Positions 1 through 5,009 of a DNA stretch of 9,330 bases are shown here, piece after piece. Origin of the DNA: Coriobacteriales bacterium (GTDB taxonomy: Bacteria; Actinomycetota; Coriobacteriia; Coriobacteriales; UBA8131); assembly GCA_031267175.1 (NCBI GenBank), contig JAIRZP010000133.1, positions 1 through 9,330 on the forward strand. Reading direction: 5' to 3'. Position 1 is the first letter of the stretch; each line of letters opens with the position of its first letter. A model generated the notes under the pieces. It saw only the letters and a list, made by a program, of their open reading frames with translations. It did no database searches and had not been told where the DNA came from. The translations under genes were made by a program, and so were the position numbers.

Positions 1-9
1 GAGCTTATT

Positions 10-498
10 ATGAAACGGCTATCACTCCCTGCTGTTAACGGTTGCGGTGAATGTATCGGCCAATTCGGCTCTTTTCCTGCCTGTAAAGCAGCGAATGATT
101 TGGAACCGTTGCGACCATCCAAAGAACACTACATCGTTGCGGTATATGAACTACAAAAAAAGAATATGGGGGTGCGGATTACCGATATTGCCCTCATGAC
201 AGATGTATCAAAACCGAGTGCCGTTACCGCAATCCAGGAATTACAGCGAAGAAATCTGGTTACACAGAGACAATACGGTCGCGTATATTTAACTGAGAAG
301 GGTCTGTTGCAGGCCCTCATTGTGCAATGCAAATACGCCACGATTAAACGTTTCTTAACGGACTTTGTTGGTGTCAGTGAACAAACTGCCGCCCTTGACG
401 CGGGGGAAATAGTACATCTTATCGGTAATGAGACCGTGGAAGTCTTTAACCGAGCTTTGTCAGCGGTGCCGAAAGGGGTAGGCAAGAAGGGATTGTAA
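10..498 (+). CDS. DtxR/MntR-like winged-helix regulator with eroded metal site
   Basis: A 162-residue protein of the DtxR/MntR metalloregulator family, which normally represses metal uptake genes when Fe or Mn is bound. Residues 36-98 form the winged helix: HYIVAVYEL, a recognition region around DVSKPSAVTAIQEL, and a wing ending in RVYLTEKG. Residues 99-150 match the dimerisation/metal helices (IKRFL, then DAGEIVHLIGNE). Aligned by eye to B. subtilis MntR (Asp8, Glu11, His77, Glu99, Glu102, His103), the ligands become His40, Val43, Tyr109, Gly132, Val135 and His136, so only the last is kept. The N-terminal 35 residues are extra and contain Cys12, Cys15 and Cys25. There is no SH3-like C-terminal domain. 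The frame is open to the left edge, so an upstream start is possible. The stop abuts the ATG of the next gene with no gap, which implies co-transcription. The family call is firm; loss of metal sensing is inferred. Confidence 0.85.
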   Translation: MKRLSLPAVNGCGECIGQFGSFPACKAANDLEPLRPSKEHYIVAVYELQKKNMGVRITDIALMTDVSKPSAVTAIQELQRRNLVTQRQYGRVYLTEKGLLQALIVQCKYATIKRFLTDFVGVSEQTAALDAGEIVHLIGNETVEVFNRALSAVPKGVGKKGL

Positions 499-1608
499 AT
501 GCCGGGGCATCGTTCATTTAAAGATGTAATCGAACGCGACTACTACAACACCATCTTCGATGCTCTGTCCGATCAAGTCGAGTGCTGCTCTGACAGGCTC
601 GACCTATCCACACGCAGGGTAGAAGCCCCGGAGTATGCCGAACTTTCCGATATCGACATCGAGGCGGTGTACGTCTGTGATAAGGGCGGGCTTGCCATCG
701 AGTTCGACGTCATCGTATCAGCGGAGATCACCGTCTCAAAGCATTACGGGAGCAATGTGGAGACCGACGAGGCCGAGCAATGGTTCTCCGTGACATGCAG
801 CGGCGAACTTGAGGACGGGCTGCAGAAGTTCAAGATCGGAGGCATATCGCCCTACAGCAGAGTACGTTTCGAGAAAGAAGGACGCTTAACCGACACCTTC
901 GTGCCGGTCATCTCCAAAGGTAGCCTCGACGACGAGGCCACAGCCTTCCTTGAGGCTTACTATCCCGATGCTCTGAAGGAGCCGATGGCGCTGCCCGTGC
1001 GCGAGGTCGCCGCCCGCATGGGGCTTGCCATACGCGAGGCGAGCCTGTCTCAGTATTTCACGGTCTTCGGCATGATGGTATTCGGCGACTCCCCTGTCCT
1101 GTGCTTCGACCATGATGCGCAGTCGTACAAGGAGATGGATGTCAAGCGAGGTACCATCCTCGTCGACCCGGACGTGTTCTTCCTCAGAAACCTCGGGTGC
1201 TGGAACAACACGGTCATCCACGAGTGCTTCCACTGGCACAGACACCGCAAGCACTACGAGCTCACGAAAATGTATAAGCCTGACGACGCCCTCATCACCT
1301 GTCGCGTTGACGAGAAGGCCCGGCCGAAGCCCGCCGAGCGGAAATGGAGAGACTGCGACTGGATAGAATGGCAGGCCAACTCCGTCGCACCGCGCATCCT
1401 CATGCCCAAGGACATGACGCTCGTAAAAATAGACGAGTTTCGTCGAATTCGACGTGAGGTTATGGCATGCCCTTGTCGAGAAGGTCACCGTCTTTCCCAA
1501 AGACGATGTTTCTTTCCATATTCAAAGACAGCTCCGCTCCGTCATTTCCGTATAATCGCAGCTAAAACGCATAGGCTATTTCCCGTTGGCAACGCTGAGG
1601 GGTTATAA
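499..1608 (+). CDS. ImmA/IrrE-family metallopeptidase, C-terminus replaced
   Basis: A zinc peptidase of the ImmA/IrrE type. In ICEBs1 and in Deinococcus, members cleave a paired repressor to switch on a mobile element or a stress response. The catalytic HECFH motif is at residues 241-245. The second family block, DWIEWQAN followed by APRILMP, is at 287-303. The first 150 residues are a family-specific N-terminal part that I do not recognise further. The start at 499 has an AAGGGA ribosome site about six bases upstream, and the gene begins directly after the regulator's stop, so that regulator may be its substrate (inference). After about residue 312 the protein loses family character and becomes Cys/Arg-rich (ending in VGNAEGL). 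The alternative frame across the same DNA encodes a recombinase tail. The catalytic core is intact, but the native C-terminal helices are missing, so function is uncertain. Confidence 0.8.
   Translation: MPGHRSFKDVIERDYYNTIFDALSDQVECCSDRLDLSTRRVEAPEYAELSDIDIEAVYVCDKGGLAIEFDVIVSAEITVSKHYGSNVETDEAEQWFSVTCSGELEDGLQKFKIGGISPYSRVRFEKEGRLTDTFVPVISKGSLDDEATAFLEAYYPDALKEPMALPVREVAARMGLAIREASLSQYFTVFGMMVFGDSPVLCFDHDAQSYKEMDVKRGTILVDPDVFFLRNLGCWNNTVIHECFHWHRHRKHYELTKMYKPDDALITCRVDEKARPKPAERKWRDCDWIEWQANSVAPRILMPKDMTLVKIDEFRRIRREVMACPCREGHRLSQRRCFFPYSKTAPLRHFRIIAAKTHRLFPVGNAEGL
1433..1555 (+). pseudogene. Remnant of serine recombinase C-terminus
   Basis: In the frame one base ahead of the protease gene, 40 codons run from just after a TAG (1430-1432) to a TAA (1553-1555). 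They read TSFVEFDVRLWHALVEKVTV at the start. The pattern FDxxLWxALVEKVTV is the usual C-terminal signature of the large serine recombinases that move gut conjugative and mobilisable elements. No start codon, catalytic domain or zinc-ribbon portion is present, so this is a fragment left by a deletion or recombination event that joined a recombinase 3' end to the peptidase gene near 1430-1445. The alternative is chance resemblance within a genuine peptidase C-terminus, but the residues in the peptidase frame look far less protein-like. Confidence 0.6.
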
Positions 1609-1609
1609 T
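1604..1609 (+). promoter_or_regulatory. Candidate -10 box (TATAAT)
   Basis: A consensus TATAAT lies at the very end of the peptidase reading frame, about 100 bases before the GIY-YIG gene. No convincing -35 hexamer sits 16-18 bases upstream; TTGGCA at 1586-1591 is too close. A second TATAAT at 1551-1556 also lacks a -35. It is offered only as the best promoter candidate for the downstream gene. Confidence 0.3.
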
Positions 1610-1711
1610 GGGATGTGTGGAATCGTTCGATTCGCCGTGCCACGCAGCACAAGGTGAAGAGGCAAGAATTACAGCGAATTGACATGAGAGTCGATTGGGA
1701 GGTGACCGCGT

Positions 1712-2162
1712 ATGTCCGAAATTGTTTATGTGCTCTCCAACCCCGCGCATGCCGGGCGCGTATAAGATAGGGATGACCGATAAAGACGACCTGACCATTC
1801 GCATGAAGGAGCTTCACACAACTGGTGCGCCTCTGCCTTTTGCCTGTGTTTATGCCTGCATTGTCAAGGACAATGCGGAAACCGAGAAGGCTGTGCATTC
1901 CAAATTCGCGAAGCAATGGGTGAACCCTCGTCGTGAGTTCTTCAAGACGAAGGCGCTCCGTATAGTCAAGGCCATAAAACCGTTCGAGGTCGCTGACATC
2001 ACACCGAACTTTCGGGAGGACTTTGATTCCCTGCTCACGGAAAAGGAGAAGAACGCGAGGCGAAAGACCAGTCGTGAACTTGAGAAAATCGATCCCACCG
2101 TTGCCGAGGCAAAGAATTTATATTCCTCTGTAAAATCATCGGCACAGAGGCAAACCTCGTGA
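1712..2162 (+). pseudogene. GIY-YIG (T5orf172-type) nuclease-domain gene with 5' frameshift
   Basis: The natural start is the ATG at 1712, nine bases after a GGGAGG ribosome site (1697-1702). It encodes MSEIVYVLSNPA, then runs to a TAA at 1763. One frame over, from 1749, translation continues as MPGAYKIGMTDKDDL, the expected next residues of a T5orf172 domain (family pattern: YVLSNPxMPGxxKIGMT). The remainder includes the conserved blocks RMKELHTTGAPLPFACVYA and EKAVHSKFAKQWVNPRREFF. A Lys/Arg-rich C-terminal tail follows, for a total near 150 residues. One extra base in the run CCCCGCGCATGCC (about 1741-1753) explains the break. T5orf172 domains belong to the GIY-YIG superfamily and occur in phage and mobile-element proteins. 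The gene is either a recent pseudogene, rescued from a weak internal start, or a sequencing error. Confidence 0.8.
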
Positions 2163-2170
2163 TAGGTTAA

Positions 2171-2196
2171 CAATATGACTCTATCGAGTCATATTG
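2171..2196. repeat. Perfect 11-bp inverted repeat with 4-base loop
   Basis: CAATATGACTC (2171-2181) and its exact reverse complement GAGTCATATTG (2186-2196) flank the loop TATC. The left arm contains the ATG at 2175 of the following Abi_C fragment, so in RNA the start would be buried in the stem. There is no U-run after it, so a simple intrinsic terminator is unlikely. It could be an operator, a recombination site or the scar of a mobile-element end. Confidence 0.85.
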
Positions 2197-2369
2197 CAGA
2201 GCTCAGAAATCTATATGGCAGCGGCCACGGCAAAAGCGCAAGCTATAAAGGGCTAACAACACTTCACGCCAAACTTGCTGTTGGCAGTAACATCACCCTT
2301 GTAAATTATCTTTGGGATACATACGAATGCCGTAAACAGAGCGGGCGGATTGCTGTACAATCATCCTGA
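2175..2369 (+). pseudogene. Orphan abortive-infection C-terminal domain (Abi_C-like)
   Basis: Sixty-four codons. Residues 7-53 match the Abi_C domain found at the C-terminus of abortive-infection proteins: IAELRN, then YGSGHGK, then LHAKLAVGS, then ITLVNYLW. The normal long N-terminal part of such proteins is absent, and in-frame stops lie just upstream (TGA 2160-2162, TAG 2163-2165). The first few residues (MTLS) come from the 11-bp inverted repeat, which suggests that the domain was cut off at that point. The ATG has only a weak upstream purine stretch (TAGG). It is most likely a 3' gene remnant of an anti-phage gene. A free-standing small protein cannot be excluded, because the domain itself looks undamaged. 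Confidence 0.65.
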
Positions 2370-2407
2370 GTGCACAGCAGGACAGGAAATGCTGCCCTGC
2401 GCCCGCT
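2340..2407. repeat. GC-rich nested dyad at the end of the Abi_C fragment
   Basis: The outer arms AGCGGGCG (2340-2347) and CGCCCGCT (2400-2407) are exact reverse complements. Inside the right half, GCAGGACAG (2377-2385) pairs with CTGCCCTGC (2392-2400) with one mismatch around a six-base loop. The two pairings share base 2400. This could be a terminator-like structure for the upstream fragment, though no T-run follows, or a mobile-element end. Confidence 0.5.
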
Positions 2408-2430
2408 TCATGTTCCTTCTCCCCAAAATC

Positions 2431-2492
2431 ATGCACTGCGCACATAAGCAGTTTTAGGTTCTGTCCAGGTTTGCGCACTGCATTAAACTGCT
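2431..2492 (+). other. Crossed dyads with pseudoknot topology, gene-less spacer
   Basis: The stretch from about 2370 to 2600 holds no gene that I can support. Within it, ATGCACTGCGCA (2431-2442) pairs with TGCGCACTGCAT (2472-2483) at 11 of 12 positions, and AGCAGTTT (2447-2454) pairs exactly with AAACTGCT (2485-2492). The arms alternate A-B-A'-B', which as RNA gives an H-type pseudoknot with loops of 4, 17 and 1 bases. The orientation of any transcript is unknown; + is assumed from the neighbours. It could be a small RNA, a recombination site or a chance arrangement. Confidence 0.4.
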
Positions 2493-2555
2493 CTGTGCTA
2501 CCCTTGATAAATGACCAGAGGAAAGAAAGAAAATACCATTAGCAGAAACAAAGGG

Positions 2556-2588
2556 TTGACAATAGTTAAGTTATGCCTTAACTTATAG
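2556..2588 (+). promoter_or_regulatory. Promoter with internal palindromic operator for the TAC-like operon
   Basis: A consensus -35 TTGACA lies at 2556-2561. The -10 could be TAACTT (2579-2584, 17-base spacer) or TTATAG (2583-2588, 21-base spacer). Between them is an exact dyad, AGTTAAG (2564-2570) and CTTAACT (2577-2583), six bases apart. A palindrome inside the core promoter is the classic place for antitoxin autorepression, and the XRE protein encoded downstream is the natural candidate binder (inference). Confidence 0.55.
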
Positions 2589-2600
2589 AAATGAGACTGA

Positions 2601-2863
2601 GCTATTTATCATATCAAACAAATACAACTTGACGAGCGTGGCACGGTCGCACGGTTCCTTGTAGCAGAAAATGATCGAGATTTCTGGACAGGGTGGAAAC
2701 TGAGAAGGACGCTGCAACATGGGTGATGCTGGAGGCTTTCAGGGGCCATCAAGGAACAAACAAGATTCGACCCACCCTGCTTAAGAAGTGTATTGACCTG
2801 GCGACAGAAGCAAAGAAGATTATTGAAGAGGAGAGATTGTATGAAAACGACATACGACAATGA
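2601..2863 (+). pseudogene. Possible frameshifted toxin gene upstream of the antitoxin
   Basis: Two overlapping open frames fill the gap between the promoter and the antitoxin. The first (2601-2726) includes LDERGTVARFLVAENDRDFW. The second (2675-2863) includes FLDRVETEKDAATWVMLEAF and ends in a Lys/Glu-rich helix-like tail (KKIIEEERLYEND). Joining them by a single-base shift, for example near the GGG at 2721-2723, gives about 85 codons, a normal toxin size. The stop lies 23 bases inside the antitoxin gene, a coupling typical of such operons. No standard start codon exists in the first frame; the only nearby ATG (2591) is in the second frame and meets a stop after 13 codons. I do not recognise the family. 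A RelE/HigB-like origin is a guess from size and position. It may be a decayed toxin or non-coding leader. Confidence 0.35.
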
Positions 2864-3281
2864 ATCTTATAAAGACTTGGTGAATTATGAGACTGACATC
2901 ACCCGGTCATTTGAGTATGCCACGGACTTGTCGGTAGCGATTTTCAATGCCATGGAAGCTCAGGGGCTTAATCAACGTCAGCTTGCCGACAAAATGGGTA
3001 TCAGCAAAGCTCGCGTGTCGCAGCTACTTAATTTGCAGCCAAATATGACGCTTAAAACCATAGCGAAATTTGAGTTGGCTCTGGGAGTAGCGTTGATTGA
3101 AGTACAACACAAAGTAGCGTTGATTGAAGTACAACACAAGGCGGTAGGCGATAGTGTGCGAATCAATATTCCCGTTAATCGAGGAACGGCGCTGGTCAAC
3201 ACCATACCCACAAGAATAAATCCGAAGCCATTATCGCATAGTCAGGAGGAATTGACTCGTGGACTCGCACATGCAGCTTAA
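2841..3281 (+). CDS. XRE-family antitoxin (HigA-like) with C-terminal extension
   Basis: A 146-residue protein. Residues 25-85 form a Cro/CI-type helix-turn-helix: LNQRQLADKMGISKARVSQL, then PNMTLKTIAKFELALGV, typical of HigA-like antitoxins. The start at 2841 is chosen for its AGGAG (2829-2833) with a seven-base gap; the frame is open further upstream but lacks such a site. After the DNA-binding domain comes a roughly 60-residue tail that begins with a duplicated VALIEVQHK and has few predicted structural features. In TAC systems such as M. tuberculosis HigB1-HigA1-Rv1957, a C-terminal chaperone-addiction region of this kind makes the antitoxin dependent on a SecB-like chaperone. The next gene, overlapping by 23 bases, encodes exactly such a chaperone. 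It probably represses its own promoter through the 2564-2583 dyad (inference). Confidence 0.8.
   Translation: MKTTYDNESYKDLVNYETDITRSFEYATDLSVAIFNAMEAQGLNQRQLADKMGISKARVSQLLNLQPNMTLKTIAKFELALGVALIEVQHKVALIEVQHKAVGDSVRINIPVNRGTALVNTIPTRINPKPLSHSQEELTRGLAHAA
3086..3139 (+). repeat. Perfect 27-bp tandem duplication inside the antitoxin gene
   Basis: Bases 3086-3112 are repeated exactly at 3113-3139. The copies are in frame and produce VALIEVQHKVALIEVQHK at the end of the helix-turn-helix domain (residues 83-100). Being identical at every base, including third positions, implies a recent slippage or duplication event. It lengthens the hinge before the putative chaperone-dependent tail by nine residues. 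Confidence 0.95.
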
Positions 3282-3681
3282 TGAATATCACCTGAATGGC
3301 ATCTCAATTGAATCTATAGGGAGTTTCAATAATAAGCGAGACTCGATAGACATGCGACTAGGAGTGGAACATGAGCTTGCAAAGATTGCTGGCGATGCTG
3401 AATTTTATCTGGTTCGTCTTGATGTCTCATTTGAGCCAATCGAAGATAATTCTGCGCCATACAGAGGAAGTGTGTCAGGCCAGGCTCTCTTTTCGTTCCC
3501 CGATATGGAGGAAGAAGAAAGAGACATATATCTGATGTATAATGGAACCTCCATTCTCTACGGCTTACTCAGGGCTCAGGTTGTACAGGTAACTGCTCAG
3601 TGCAAAGATGGTAAGATGCTATTGCCAGCGTTCGATTTCATCAACTATTTTTCTGGCCAGGATAGTCCTGACGGAGAGTAG
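3259..3681 (+). CDS. SecB-like chaperone of a toxin-antitoxin-chaperone operon
   Basis: A 140-residue SecB-fold protein. The family pattern is visible as RLDVSFEP (53-60), a strand and acidic segment RGSVSGQALFSFPDMEEEE (69-87), YLMYNGTSILYGLLRAQVVQ (91-110) and MLLPAFDFINYF (120-131), which correspond to the SecB core ending in LPxxNFxxLF-like residues. General SecB keeps preproteins unfolded for SecA and is mainly proteobacterial. In Gram-positives and actinobacteria, SecB-like proteins occur mostly in TAC operons, where they protect the antitoxin from aggregation and proteolysis. Start: GTG at 3259, eight bases after AGGAGGA (3244-3250); the in-frame ATG at 3271 is too far from that site. 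It overlaps the antitoxin by 23 bases. A short CCTCA-GCAA-TGAGG hairpin follows at 3691-3704 without a T-run. Confidence 0.75.
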   Translation: MDSHMQLNEYHLNGISIESIGSFNNKRDSIDMRLGVEHELAKIAGDAEFYLVRLDVSFEPIEDNSAPYRGSVSGQALFSFPDMEEEERDIYLMYNGTSILYGLLRAQVVQVTAQCKDGKMLLPAFDFINYFSGQDSPDGE

Positions 3682-3731
3682 CATTGTCCTCCTCAGCAAT
3701 GAGGGCGAAGACCAGATAGAAAGGCGAGATC

Positions 3732-5009
3732 ATGGGTTTTATCCAAGCGTTTACCGGAGCACTGGGCGGCAGTTTTGCTGACCAATGGAAAGACTTCTAT
3801 ACCGTCCCCCAGGGGGTGAGTGCCACGGCAGGTGTGGTGCCGGCCCTACAGCAGCAGCAGAATCTTGGGCGCGGCTCAGACACCAAGGGCTCTGAGAACA
3901 TCATCACCAACGGTTCCACTATCGTCGTGCCCGAGGGCTTTGGGCTCGTGACCTTTGAGAGCGGTGCCATCACGGGGTTCATCGCACAACCGGGCGGCTA
4001 CACCTTTACCTCCACCGACCTCAACGCGCAGAGTTTTTTCAGCGGCGGCGGCCTGGTTGAGGCCGTTATCAAGCAGAGGTGGGAGCGCTTCAAGTACGGC
4101 GGACAGCCGGGAAGCCAGCAGGCGGCCTTCTTTGTCAACCTCAAGGAGATTCCGGACAATAAGTTTGGCACGCAGTCAGAGATATACTGGGACGATGCCT
4201 ATCTGCAAACACAGGTGGGTGCGATAACCCGCGGGTCGTACACGCTGAAGATCACAGACCCCATCCTCTTTATCAGAGGCTTTGTGCCGGTTGAGTTTAT
4301 CACGGCGGGCACGATGCGGCCTTTTGATTTTGCCGACTTTGATAACAAGGCCGCAGAGCAGCTCTTTAACGAGGTCGTGGCCTCGCTCTCGGCAGCCTTC
4401 AGCTCCTACACCAACGACCCCGACAAGGGCAATCGCATCACCCGCATCCAGCAGGACGCCGTCGGCTTTGCCGATACCCTGGACGAGGCCGTGGAGGAGG
4501 GCTATCACTGGAAGCGTGACCGCGGCCTCGAGATCATCAAGGCGGCGCTGCTCTCCATCGAATACGACGAGGACACCAAGCTCCTGCTCTCCGACGTGCG
4601 CAAGGCGGATGCTCTCACGGGGCAGCGCGGCAACTCCTTCCTCCAGCAGTCCGTGGCCCGCGGCGTAGAGGCTGCCGGCGACAACCCCAACGGCGGTGCC
4701 ATGGGCATGGCCTTCATGGGCATGGGCATGAACGCTGCCGGCGGTATGGCCCAGGGCCTCCAGCAACAGCCCGACGCACAGGCTGGTATGCCTCCTGCGG
4801 CATCTGGCGGTGGGCAGCCTTCGTCTCCTGAGCAGTCCGCGCCGGCACCCACCGGTGCGCCGGTTGAGAACATTGCGGCCCCTGCCGCCGCCCCTGCCGC
4901 CGATGCGGATCCCTACGAGCAGCTCACCAAGCTCAAGGGCCTCCTGGACAACGGCATTATCACGCAGGAAGATTTTGATAAGAAAAAGACCGAGCTCTTG
5001 GGGCTGTAA
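3732..5009 (+). CDS. SPFH-domain protein with C-terminal SHOCT motif (YdjI-like)
   Basis: A 425-residue protein. Residues 60-290 form an SPFH/band-7 domain of the YdjI type: IVVPEGFGLVTFESGAI, then VEAVIKQRWERFKYGG, then FFVNLKEIPDNKFGTQSEI, then YTLKITDPILFI. There is no transmembrane segment. Residues 318-345 are Gly/Met-rich (GGAMGMAFMGMGM), followed by a Pro/Ala/Gln-rich linker to about 392. The end, YEQLTKLKGLLDNGIITQED, is a SHOCT helix pair, an oligomerisation module. In B. subtilis, YdjI is held at the membrane by YdjG and YdjH and recruits the PspA-type protein YdjF. The two genes that follow here are those partners. Start: ATG seven bases after AAAGG (3720-3724). A weak promoter (TTGCCA 3622-3627, TATTTT 3646-3651) is possible inside the end of the chaperone gene. 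Confidence 0.85.
   Translation: MGFIQAFTGALGGSFADQWKDFYTVPQGVSATAGVVPALQQQQNLGRGSDTKGSENIITNGSTIVVPEGFGLVTFESGAITGFIAQPGGYTFTSTDLNAQSFFSGGGLVEAVIKQRWERFKYGGQPGSQQAAFFVNLKEIPDNKFGTQSEIYWDDAYLQTQVGAITRGSYTLKITDPILFIRGFVPVEFITAGTMRPFDFADFDNKAAEQLFNEVVASLSAAFSSYTNDPDKGNRITRIQQDAVGFADTLDEAVEEGYHWKRDRGLEIIKAALLSIEYDEDTKLLLSDVRKADALTGQRGNSFLQQSVARGVEAAGDNPNGGAMGMAFMGMGMNAAGGMAQGLQQQPDAQAGMPPAASGGGQPSSPEQSAPAPTGAPVENIAAPAAAPAADADPYEQLTKLKGLLDNGIITQEDFDKKKTELLGL

Noticed and set aside
2793..2840. Longer N-terminus for the antitoxin starting at the ATG at 2793
   Set aside because: It adds Arg-rich residues foreign to the family and lacks a ribosome site; the ATG at 2841 has AGGAG at proper spacing.
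4688..4750. Short GGCATG-type repeats in the SPFH gene, considered as a DNA repeat array
   Set aside because: They simply encode the Gly/Met-rich linker, with irregular spacing.
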